A stretch of DNA of 64,000 bases from assembly GCF_963678635.1 (NCBI RefSeq), contig NC_087064.1:26826189-26890188 (forward strand). The letters run 5' to 3'. The translations under genes and the position numbers were made by a program. The notes beneath the pieces were generated by a model that was not told where the DNA came from, did no database searches, and saw nothing but the letters and a program-made list of their open reading frames with translations. This DNA comes from Symsagittifera roscoffensis. Lineage: Eukaryota; Xenacoelomorpha; Acoela; Convolutidae. Below, in pieces: positions 54,968-64,000 of this stretch (within the stretch, counting starts at the first letter, position 1; each line of letters opens with the position of its first letter).

Positions 54968-55568
54968 TTGGAACCAAAATAAAGGCACAAGTGCAAACAT
55001 TACCAACAGCAACATAGCCTATAAAACTATGAAATTTAAGTTGAAGATTTATTTTTTATCTAGTTTCGTGAAGATCCCTCTTTGGCAACCTATGAAAAAA
55101 AAACATCGTGGAAACAATTTGATTTTATTCGGTGGCGAAGTAATTTTTGTTACCAGAATTTTCTGTAAATATACATTGTACATGACTGAACAAAAATTGC
55201 ATGACATACACTTGGATCATGTTATTATCGCATCATAAATTGCATCATGTTATTGAATATCATTTTACAATTAAAGTTTTCATATTTTGTTTCGATCGAC
55301 CCGACCGAAAAGGGCTATGTTTCGACCAAAGGTAACGTAAGTGTTTTCGACGCAGGCCTGCTATTTTTCGACCGACTCGGCCAAACTGGTTGTGTTGATG
55401 GAAGCAAAATTGTGTTCATTCGAAACATAAATGTAACACCTCAGCGGGGGTCTGCTCCCGGCAGGCAAACACGCCGGATTTTATTTCGATGATAAAATTT
55501 TCCAGGCATGTACACTTTATTCTAGATCGTATTTGTTATGTATTTTCATATTTTGGGATCTGCTCAAG
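54968..55568. other. Spacer upstream of the host gene exon
   Basis: No gene supported. The part at 55285-55490 is less AT-rich (CGACCGACTCGGCC, AGCGGGGGTCTGCTCCCGGCAGG) and could be 5' untranslated or promoter sequence of the gene starting at 55569. Confidence 0.35.
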
Positions 55569-55595
55569 ATGGATAGTGCAGATCACGCATATCAG
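55569..55595 (+). CDS. Host gene, first coding exon (9 codons)
   Basis: ATG in good context (CAAGATGG) gives MDSADHAYQ and ends in CAG/GTACAT, a standard donor. Phase 0 matches the acceptor at 55870, so both exons read through as one frame. Confidence 0.55.
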
Positions 55596-55870
55596 GTACA
55601 TATACTTACTTATTTATCAGATTTTATGAAAAAAATGAGCCTTTTCAGTCAATGACCTATTGTTCACTCTTTCATCTGTTTTTTGATTTTATGATTTTTG
55701 ACTCTTGCTTGGTAGTTTTTTTTTTAAGCTGAGCCTAATTTATGTTTTTTTGGCTGGATTTTGTTCATTCACCTTTTCCAATTGTTTGGTGATGACGGTG
55801 ATGTTTCTGGTTTGAGAGATTGACAGGTCTTCTACAGTGTTCTGCATTGAATCTCGCTGCTTTGCTCTAG

Positions 55871-56061
55871 AACGATGATTCGAATACAGATGAAGGAGGA
55901 ATGGAAGTGGAATGGCTGCGCGCTGTGGGATTAGATACTGCAGTTGAGCAATTTGAAAAGGGAAATATAATTGAAGACGCCACTGTTAAACAGCAACTGT
56001 CATTTTTGACACGTCAGCAACGCGTTACTGTCGAAAAGCGGCTAACCCTCCTTAATAAAAG
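55871..56061 (+). CDS. Host gene, second coding exon; probable RhoGAP of the ARHGAP18/28/40 type
   Basis: Acceptor TTGCTCTAG/AAC and donor AAAAG/GTAAAA bound a 191-base exon (63 codons plus two bases, ending in phase 2). It reads NDDSNTDEGGMEVEWLRAVG, continues with a short acidic/hydrophobic stretch, then LSFLTRQQRVTVEKRL and LLNKR. The WL(R/Q)xxGL motif, followed about 30 residues later by LSxLTRxQxxxVxKR, is what I recall of the region ahead of the RhoGAP domain in ARHGAP18/28/40. If right, the protein would switch off Rho GTPases at the actin cytoskeleton. Codon use and sequence look constrained, unlike the surroundings. No further exon is visible in the window; the next intron would be long. 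Exon call good, family call tentative. Confidence 0.55.
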
Positions 56062-56639
56062 GTAAAATTTCAGCTGCTAATTCATTTTTACGTCGAGAAT
56101 ATGTTACTATTCATATGCCTAAGCATTTATCATGCTACATTGCTGTATACAACATTTCTAGGCCTACGGCTTTTCATGTTCACATCGTTGTTTCATACAA
56201 TGGTCGAACGCAACATTTAGGGTTATGTTTTGTGGTTATTGGTTTAAACGTTGTTACCTTAGTTGCTTTCTTTTTCGCAAGTGACAGCACAATGTTGTAT
56301 TTGGAGGAGTTTTGGCAATGCATCTCACAGGCTTTGACGGCGAGTGCGGGTGACACATAATCAGTATATTTGAGCTTAATAAAAATTTTGGAACGTAATA
56401 ACACTCTCAATGGAGTTTGAAATTGAATTGGGGTTCAAATCTCGTAGGTGCCGAAGCTTTCAAAGTGTCAATGAAAGAAGTGAAGTCACTTATTTAGGCC
56501 GTTAAAATTTTTCAGGACAAATTTTTTTTTTATTATTTGCTCACGCTTAATTTTCGCTTTAGCGTTTTGAATTTGATTAAGTATTAATAAACTAAGTGGT
56601 TTATCACTTATTTAGGTCTTGTGTTTTTGTTTTTTTCCC
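56062..56639 (+). other. Presumed intron, no gene
   Basis: AT-rich. The 81-codon frame at 56115-56360 has no recognisable motif and starts after the donor; I treat it as chance. Confidence 0.4.
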
Positions 56640-56925
56640 CTCAACATAGTCTTTAGACAAGCGAAGCTTGTGTTATAGTATGAAATCGTTTTTTTCCAAC
56701 CTAAGTCGCAAATATTGTTGCGACAAAATGTGTTCATTTTGATCAATAACCAGCTATTAAGTACAGTCAATGCTAAGGATATTAACACAGACTATCATAT
56801 TACAATTAGCACTTTAGCTTCAAGGTATCAAGCATCTGTAGCGTAGAGGTATGGAATGAGACCCGCAAGAAAATAAGAGGGTTCGAACCTGGGCAGGGTC
56901 GGATGTTTTTAATGAATTTTTTCGT
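56640..56925 (+). repeat. tRNA-derived SINE-like repeat, copy A (diverged)
   Basis: Carries CCAACCTAAGTCGCAAATA and then a tRNA-like head: an A-box-like TAGCGTAGAGG (about 56837) and a good B box GGTTCGAACCT (about 56880). Similar order of blocks in copies B and C. Confidence 0.55.
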
Positions 56926-57344
56926 ATATGTACTAGTTAAAATGCGTCCGCTCTATAAATTGAGACATGTTATTTGGTAAATTTCTTTTTTTTTCTTATT
57001 AACTGGTACTGCTAATGCGTCATATTTGGTTTGCGTCACTTAACAATTATGTACTCATAATTGGCGTGCGTCACTTAAGAAATTTTGTAGACTCAAAGTT
57101 TTACTCATTCAGTTTTTCCCAGTAAAGTTATCGGTCATATTTTTGCTTGTTTATGCGAAGTGCAACTTTGCTTCTTTCTAAAAAAATGTCCTCGTTCAAA
57201 TTTAATTTTTGCGGTTGGACTTGGCTGTTTTCAGCTCAATTAAAACTTATTTGCACATTACGGGTGGAAGGCACATAACGTTATCCAATATCAAAAGTGT
57301 AAATGGCGCAAAAGTAACCTATTCACCCAGCTTTTTATATTGGG
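56926..57344. other. AT-rich spacer
   Basis: No gene. Two short direct copies of TTGG(T/C)(T/G)(T/G)GCGTCACTTAA occur near 57028 and 57061. Confidence 0.4.
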
Positions 57345-57950
57345 TTAGCTTTGAATAGCTTTGTATGTTATATAGGCCCCAGTGGTGCAATTACGCTTGC
57401 GATCAGAAAAGGTATTGCATTTGTGTAAAACACAATTTCCTGTTATCAAATTCGGTCAGACTTTGCACATGAGAGTTGACGCGTCTCAACTTGCCCTACA
57501 TATAATTATCTGTCTGTTACGTACTCACTATCTCGCCATGTTTAAGCTTTTTTTCACCTAAGCTTTTTTTCACCCTTATATTTGCATGTTTTCCCAAAGA
57601 ATTTTCGCACATTTAAAGGTTAAAATAAAACTCTTGTCGAAATTTGAAAACTAAAAGAATTTGACTAGTGATAATAAGAGATAAGACTTTAAACTCTTAA
57701 ATGTGCAAAAATTCTTAAGGAAAATCTGCAAAAATTACGGTGAAAAAAGCTAAAACATGGCGAGGTAGTGAGTATGTAAAAGATAGATAATTATATATAG
57801 GGCAAGTCGAAGCGCGTAACTCCCATGTGCAAAGTCTGGACGAATTTGACAACAGGAAATTGTGTTTTGAACAGTTGCAATATTTTTTCTGATCGCAAGG
57901 GTAATTAGCCCTTTGGAGCCTATATAACATACAAAGCTAATCGAAGCTCT
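57345..57950. repeat. Long inverted repeat (two arms of about 250-270 bp, spacer about 70-80 bp)
   Basis: The left arm 57345-57615 and right arm 57700-57950 are reverse complements with scattered differences. For example TAGCTTTGTATGTTATATAGGC on the left pairs with GCCTATATAACATACAAAGCTA on the right; CACAATTTCCTGTT pairs with AACAGGAAATTGTG; CGCACATTTAA pairs with TTAAATGTGC. Could be a foldback or MITE-like element. Short frames inside arise from the repeat. Confidence 0.8.
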
Positions 57951-58054
57951 CATTATCATTACTCAAATTCTTTCAGTTTTTAAATTTTGACTTTTTTTTA
58001 TGATTGTTCAACGGTTTTTACATAAAACATCATCTTAGTGTATGATTATGAACG
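57951..58054. other. Short AT-rich spacer
   Basis: No gene seen. Confidence 0.4.
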
Positions 58055-58330
58055 TTTTTTACACTAGCGATCAGCTTGGTGTATTATTATGAACCTTCTT
58101 TTTTCTAATTTAACTCGCTAATAATAGTTCATTTAAAGTGTTCATTCATTTGGAAGTTTCCTTTTAGCATTCGAAATTGTAGAGCATCTGATCTCTGCTT
58201 TATTTGTGGCTAATGTTTGTTATCTAGCAAGCATCTGTAGCTGAGTGGTTCGTGTGCGAGACTTATAGAGCTACTTTTTGTCTTGTTCTCGCTAGTGTTT
58301 GGGAAGCGAAGCTTCGCCTCTGTGTTAAAA
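58055..58330 (+). repeat. tRNA-derived SINE-like repeat, copy B (internally deleted)
   Basis: Blocks shared with copy C: GTGTATTA.TA.GAACC, CTAA..TAACTCGC.AATA, GAGCATCTG.TCTCTGCTTTATTT.TGGCTA, a tRNA head (CTGAGTGGTTCGTGTGCGAGACT), TATAGAGCT.CTTTTTGTC.TGTTCTCGCTAGTGTTTG, and the end block GCGAAGCTTCGCCTCTG. The second half of the tRNA part is missing here. Confidence 0.65.
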
Positions 58331-60734
58331 CCTTAGATTTACAAAACCTCCGAACTTGAAATCCCCAACGTTATACCTGGGTGATGTCAAAGTGCTCTCA
58401 ATTTTTGCAAGTCATGCTTCGAAATTGACTTCTCAAATTCTTTTTGTTTCCAAAATTTCAAAGAACTAAAAAAAATTGAAAATCCGAACCACTTCAGTTG
58501 AAAAATTTTAATTTTAGGACTGTTTTTCAACTAATTTTAAATAATTCAATTTACGAAATAGTTTGCGTTGATAGATGCCCCCGTTTATTCTTGCAGTTGC
58601 GTTTAATTTCGTTGTGTTTTCATATTTTTTTTATCAATAAGCTATGTTCACGTTCATCAATCTGTTTGAAGCACCGAAGTTTAATTTAAATGCAATGGCT
58701 GGTTCTGCCCATTTAGCGCAAAGGTAAGGCTTGGGATGACAAAGATCTAAGGCGCGAAGACATAGGAGAGGTCTGGTTGTTGTTGTAGTTGTTTTGTTCT
58801 TGTTATTTGCCCGTAGGGGGCGCGTCAAGCGAGCTAGGGCCGAGTTTCAGAAACTTAGCTACTTCGGCCGGCCGCTGGGGTCAATTCTATTGCTGTAAGG
58901 GACTGTATGCAGATCTTAGCTGCGCTCCGTGTTGATCGGGGAAGAAGTTCCTTATTAGAGAAAATTTTTCGGAGGGCGCAGTGTGAGTATCTCGGGAGCA
59001 TCTTGAATGTCCTTAGTTACTTGCTTCGTAGGAATGGTTTTTAGTAGTTGTTTACGCTTGCGATTGGCAAGCATTATCAAATCGAAATGTAGTCTTTTTT
59101 CGGGTTAAAAATTAGTTGACTAAAATCAATTGAAATATTTATGATTCTTCAATGCTGCTGACATGCTCAATTTCATGAAAATTTAAAGTTAACTACTGGC
59201 TACTAGTTACTACTCCAAAAAGGTAAAAGAAAAGGGTACTAGTTTCGGCATCATGGCTGTCGACTTAGCTCTGTCGGTTTAGTTTCCAAATTATGTTGTC
59301 TACTTTGCATACGCTACTTATATAGCTATCGTGAATCCTATGTGGGCGTTACATAAAATTTTTTCCTATGTTTTTTTATTGGCGAAAATATTTGGCTGAG
59401 TTTCAGCTTATTGGATATCAGCTTCAATTCTGGCGGCTTATTTACCGATTTTTCACTAAAATTTTCGGTAATACTTTTGAGATCAATAAGATTGTGACAC
59501 CAATTTTTAATGCCCAAATTCAAACACACTAGGACCTCCTTGAAAAACTTAAATAAATTCAAACTTCAAAAAAAGCATTTTGTTCTATAATATAGTTCGA
59601 AGTTCGGTTTGCTAATTTTTTTAGTGTCATGGTGAATCCATCCTAAAAATATTGTACCACAAGTGGTGCGAAGCTCAGCTTCGCCTCTTAGTTAAATTTT
59701 TAAAAACGTAATAAGAACTACTAAAACGTCTGGTAAGAAAGGCTGGGTGCAGTCAAACCAAATCTAATACTTTATCGCGGATCGAAAAACGTGGCCTGAA
59801 AATATCAACAACTGAATGCAAATGCAGTACATGGAAATGGGAAGAAATTGAGGAATCGGAAAGGAATTCTCCTTACTGTTAACGATGCCAGAGTAAGGAA
59901 TAAAGAAAAACAATCCCTTACATGTCCCCATCAAGAGAGTATTTGTTATTGGTGGTCTGAGGATCTGAAAATTTTTTCATGCTCAAACTTTCCGCGACGT
60001 CAAAAAAGAAACATTAACATCGAGGTGTTTCAAACAAGCAAGAATTTATCGAACCAAATTCGTATCATGCGATATTGTCCCGGAATTGTAGTCCGCTATC
60101 AACAAACTAGAAAGAAGGTGAACGAGAATAGAGCGTAGCTCTAGTGGAAGACTGTAAGCTAGCAAAGTTAAAAGTCCGGACAAGACCTGTACTAAACGCA
60201 AACAAGAAAAATTTTGATTTCTAAAGTCTCACTTTTTGTATTGTGTCAGTTTATATTTCGTCGGATTAGTTACCGGAGCAACTTGTCGGTTTATGTAACG
60301 CGGAAAGTTTTAGCTTTTTCGGAATTTTCAGCAATTTTTACCGTTTTCGAAAGTCAATTCAACTTTCGTTTTAGTGCAGGCAATTGAGTTTCAAAATTTT
60401 TTGGCTTGAATGAATTTGGCGTATATTATATTGTTTATTTGTCTCAATTTGGGTTATTTAAAGCGCGATTAAAAAAATCCGATGCGTGCTTAGAATCAAA
60501 TGGTACACTTAGTCCATCTTTACACAATTGAAGCGTAGTGTAATACCACAAGCCATCTTTTTTTCCAACCTAAATTAGTGCTGCTTCTGGTGGCACTTTC
60601 GTACCAGGCTGCTTTGGCAGCTTAGTAGCACGTGTTTTGACATTCGAGTAGTAATAAGTTAACGCAGTTGATGCATTTCATTTCATCAATTGAACCAAAA
60701 AAAGTTTCATTCAACAATCTAATATTTACGCTAG
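58331..60734. other. AT-rich DNA, mostly without recognisable features
   Basis: Contains a possible second short tRNA-like segment (TTTAGCGCAAAGGTAAGGC at about 58714) followed by GTTGTTGTTGTAGTTG and a GC-richer patch with CGGCCGGCCG (58865). A fragment of the SINE end block (GCGAAGCTCAGCTTCGCCTC) lies at about 59671. No gene supported except the small frame at 59848. Confidence 0.4.
59848..60138 (+). CDS. Small hypothetical ORF, 96 codons
   Basis: Somewhat less AT-rich than its surroundings, with a balanced composition (CPHQESICYWW, FPRRQKRNINIEVF). ATG at 59848. I do not recognise it. It could be a fragment of a transposon or pure chance; no neighbours or splice signals help. Confidence 0.2.
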   Translation: MRNRKGILLTVNDARVRNKEKQSLTCPHQESICYWWSEDLKIFSCSNFPRRQKRNINIEVFQTSKNLSNQIRIMRYCPGIVVRYQQTRKKVNENRA

Positions 60735-61105
60735 TCAGGAGCTAGTGTATTAGAACGAACCTTTATTTTCTAACCTAACTCGCAAATAAAAGTGTTAATT
60801 GAAAATGGAAAGTCTTCGCTTATTTGGTGGCTTTTTTGCTATAATCACGATCTAGCATTGGAAATTTCATAGCATCTGTTCTCTGCTTTATTTCTGGCTA
60901 GTGCTTGCGAATTATTACTCGTGCATGGATGAGTGGTTTGTGCGTGAGACTCATAATCTCTAGGTCGCAGATCGAATGCGAGACGTCGAATTTTAACTAA
61001 TTCGAGGCTTATTTCTACCTTTTCTTATTGCAGTTTATAGAGCTGCTTTTTGTCGTGTTCTCGCTAGTGTTTGCGAAGCGAAGCTTTGCCTCTGTTTAAA
61101 AACTG
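60735..61105 (+). repeat. tRNA-derived SINE-like repeat, copy C (most complete)
   Basis: All blocks of copy B plus the rest of the tRNA-like part: GATGAGTGGTTTGTGC (D arm and A box), GAGACTCATAATCTC (anticodon arm, loop centred on CAT), GGTCGCAGATCGAATGCGAG (decayed B box and T arm). It ends in GCGAAGCGAAGCTTTGCCTCTG. A transcript would be made by RNA polymerase III in an active copy. Confidence 0.65.
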
Positions 61106-63249
61106 CTATTCAGAAATTTCGCGAAATGCTTAATTTGGACACAATTGGCTGCTCATTGCCAAGTTTTACATGCAAATTTGCGTGATTGCCTTAAGTTTCT
61201 ATTTGGACGCATTTTTGTTGCATAACAATGGCAATTTATTAGCACCTTTAGCGGCTTTAATAGTGCATAAAATTAGGAAAATTTCAAGGGCACGTGGCAG
61301 ATTCTAAACTACGAAACAAAAAAGTTTTATTCACGGAGATTTCCTTATTTAACTTTTTAGAGCTACGTTTTGTCGATTGCTCGCTTTGTTTTTGAAATAC
61401 AGCCGCTGCATAATTGTTTTATCTATGTTTTTAGTCTTTGTAAATGCAACGATTGATTTTTTAAACCATTTTTTTTTTGCTCTTGCTTGCTTATCACTGG
61501 CGTGAATGAAAATGTATCGCCTTATAACTAAAAACATTAGGCGTTGGCTTGGAATCGTTTGGCTTAGTTTCCTACTATAATTTTCTGGTTTTTAGTTCTG
61601 TTTAATCAAATTTTGTTTTCCCTTACAGTTATTTAGATAGAGAGAATTATTTTCCGACTTTTCTCGAGAACTACACTCCCGAAACTGAGATTTTGGGAGC
61701 AATAAAAATTAAAAGTTGCGTGAATCCCTTCTGCGTAAGCGGCTACTTCCTGTTTTTTTTACACAAAAAGCTATTTTTCTCGCAAATGTCAAATTTTTGA
61801 TTTGTTGACCGTTTTTTGGTCTTTTCTCGCTTCATAGCTTCAATCAGTACAATATATTGTTGAAAGCCTGCCTTTGATTATGGTTATGCCCAGTTAGTTT
61901 GTAGAAAAAATTATGGACTTAAAACAAGTCAAAGTTTTATAACTTTGACAATTTTTTGGAAACTTTTTGATTTTGCACGATAACTACCGTGCGAATTCTC
62001 AGGTTGTGTTCAATCAAAAAACCCTGTTTTGGGAATCTGCTTAGGCGGCCACAATGTTTTTTTTTGCAGAATAAAATTAACATTTTGGAAAGTCTTTTGA
62101 CCGTTTCGTGGAACTTTCGACCGTTTTTCAGAATTTTTTTATTCTTAAAATTTACGTAATCAAATCTGAAATGGAAAGTTCAATTGAAAGAACCGGTTGC
62201 GATAATTGTTCCTGCAGAAGCTGTGGCTCCTCATTTTGTTGTAAGAAAACTGATATCTCATAGTGCAATTTTGCAGTTTTTTGGTCAAAACCAGCTTTTG
62301 ATTAATATACCGAGGTACGCTGCGGCAGAACTGAATAGGGTTTTTTTTGTAATTTTCAGCTCATATTAGTATTTTTGTCGTCCCAATTAGATTTCAAAAA
62401 TGACTCAAACTTTTATAGAAATCGTAGTTCCACGCTAGATCAATACCCCTCATATGCGATATATTACTGTAGAATCGCCGAAATCGGATGCCGTGAAATT
62501 TAATCATAATAAGTTTATTTTCAGGCCAAAACTTATAACCATAGAATCTAAGAAAATGTACGTTTACAATAAAGTTCGGCTTAGGAGAATACCAAAAAGG
62601 CATCAGCCTGTCGGGTGGCATCTCCATGAGTTTCAAAATTTATTCGTCTACTTATTTAAACTAAGATCATATAAACAAAAATTTTCTTCAAATATCACAA
62701 AAAAAACTAAGAGAAAAAAATCTTTGTTTTGGTGTTGTCTAACAAACAAAATAAGATGAGCAAAAATACTATAACAAAGGCATGGAAATTTACGATAACA
62801 TACTTGAAAAATGTTCGTTGTCACAAATATGTATGTCTTTTATTAGGAAAAAACGAGTCCAATAATAATTTCATTGGTAGATCTTAACGCTTCAACAGGA
62901 GTTTTTTATCCATTTATAGGAACTTATTACACAAAATATATTACTATTTTCGATTTTCTTTTTTGCTCTTATAGCAAGCTTATTTCGGATGCGAAGTTTT
63001 TTTCTTGTCTTGCCTGTTTTGATAGTATCTGTTATCTCCTGTTTACTTTTGTATTCATGAAGTTTTTTATTTTACTTAAGATCGTCTTATAATTTTACCC
63101 ATGAGTTTAAAAAGCTCATATACATATACCTCAAACCAAACAGAGTTTATGTTTGTCCCGAATATGTTTCAGACTTTCCCCACTAGTCTTTGCTGGCTTT
63201 CTAATTTTTAAAATCTGTCTTATTAGCTGTGCCCTAGATCAGTACTCTG
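61106..63249. other. AT-rich DNA without supported genes
   Basis: A partial SINE 3' block (TTTAGAGCTACGTTTTGTCG.TTGCTCGCT) lies at about 61357-61400. Frames at 62394, 62454 and 62874 are short and without motifs. Confidence 0.4.
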
Positions 63250-63920
63250 TGTTAAAATAATAATTGAGTTACTAGATCATCGAGCAAGATTTGGCTGCCC
63301 TTTTCAACGTTTTTTCGATGTGTGTTGAAAGTGTTCTGAGTACTTATGGGATCTATTATTAGAGAATTTAATCCTGTTAAATTATAAGGTGGCTGTTTTT
63401 TCCCCTGTTTATGATAAGCGTACTCTCCAAAAACCATTTTTCAACGTTGCCTATATCAGAGTTGACCTGTTGCGGATTTCCTGTTTTAGTTGTTGTATAC
63501 AATGCGCTTTCATCAGGAAAAAGTACAACTTTATTATGCCTTTATTATGTTTTTATAATGCTTAAAACAACAAAGGACCCAGAACTGAACCTTGTGGTAC
63601 ACCATAGTAGATTGTTGTAGTGTCTGATAATGAATTTTTATTACTAACGGTACTGTTTAAGTTTTTCAAGGTATGGCCTCAAAAGACTTAACAACTTAAC
63701 CTCGTAAACCGTATCATTCGCATTTTTCTAGTAAGATTTTTTGTGATCAACTGTGTCGAACGCTTTTGTAAGATCTATCAGCGTACACGCGGTGTCAACA
63801 TTATCTTTTAATTCTTCTCTAATTTTTCACTGAGTTCCAAGATAGCATCAACTGCTTTTTTAAATTTCGGAATCCTTACTGACATGCTGTTATTGCATTT
63901 ATACTTTATTTGAATGCGAG
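63250..63920 (-). pseudogene. Third non-LTR reverse transcriptase fragment
   Basis: On the minus strand: KFKKAVDAILEL; TLIDLTKAFDTVDHKK (motif A, about 63790-63735); GVPQGSVLGP (motif B, 63604-63575); then VVLFPDESALY (about 63517-63487), where the family has LFADDTALY; and IGNVEKWFLESTLIIN. Motif order fits a LINE-type RT. The catalytic Asp-Asp has become Asp-Glu and frames shift, so it is dead. Different from the 53-kb fragment in sequence. Confidence 0.8.
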
Positions 63921-64000
63921 TGACAGCTATATCCCATGTTTAAGCATAATGGTTTTGCATGTTTAACGAAAGAGTTTTTTCATGTTGAAGCTATGTCATA
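63921..64000. other. Right edge of window
   Basis: No feature seen in these 80 bases. Confidence 0.4.

Noticed and set aside
62394-63092. Short frames in the right flank
   Set aside because: Low-complexity, AT-driven translations without motifs or splice context.

Overview
The window looks like invertebrate nuclear DNA. Coding blocks carry spliceosomal GT...AG signals. Acceptors of the TTTTCAG type and a tRNA-derived short repeat are compatible with a nematode, but I cannot place the species from sequence alone. About 52 of the 64 kb (1-52195) belongs to one family of very large Ty3/gypsy-like LTR retrotransposon, present as one near-complete copy and an array of rearranged copies. The remaining 12 kb (52196-64000) is AT-richer single-copy-like DNA with old non-LTR retrotransposon fragments, a tRNA-derived repeat, a long inverted repeat and two exons of a host gene.

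The near-complete element runs from a 5'-truncated LTR (32098-32660) to an intact 3' LTR (51305-52195, 891 bp, TGTGCC...GTTACA). In order it holds: a primer binding site and long leader with G-runs and a 13-15 bp minisatellite; a broken gag with CCHC knuckles; pol (RT with YVDD, RNase H, DDE integrase), in which protease and the first part of RT are missing; an ORF with a macro (ADP-ribose-binding) domain of the OARD1/POA1 type; then about 9 kb of extra ORFs. These are ORF1 (coiled coil plus SGNH/GDSL hydrolase-like domain), ORF2 (a second, weaker SGNH-like domain with GMNDHL), and ORF3 to ORF6, which I do not recognise. Total length is about 20 kb, and all ORFs carry stops or frameshifts except ORF1, which is open over 705 codons.

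Upstream (1-33648) lie rearranged relatives. In 1-11850 there are four head-to-tail copies (T1-T4) of an ORF1-ORF2-ORF3N module. In T1 and T3 the ORF3 N-terminal part is joined to the ORF1 N-terminal part at the same point. Region 11851-15598 carries ORF3-ORF6 once. Then an array of about 4.7 kb units repeats [ORF6 - tail - LTR - leader] four times, with LTRs at 16556-17447, 21240-22132, 25936-26827 and 30647-31540. Each leader joins straight to ORF6 at the same base, deleting gag, pol and ORF1-ORF5. The last leader breaks off into the truncated LTR of the near-complete copy. Diagnostic variants pair that truncated LTR with the LTR at 51305, so 32098-52195 is best read as one element and not a chance neighbourhood.

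The sequence after 52195 is not homologous to the leader, so the 3' LTR ends there in host flank. The flank holds a non-LTR RT fragment (53000-53640, minus), the 3' end of another (54215-54967, plus), the first two exons of a probable RhoGAP-type gene (55569-56061, plus), three to four copies of a tRNA-derived SINE-like repeat, a 600-bp inverted repeat, and a third RT fragment at the right edge (minus).
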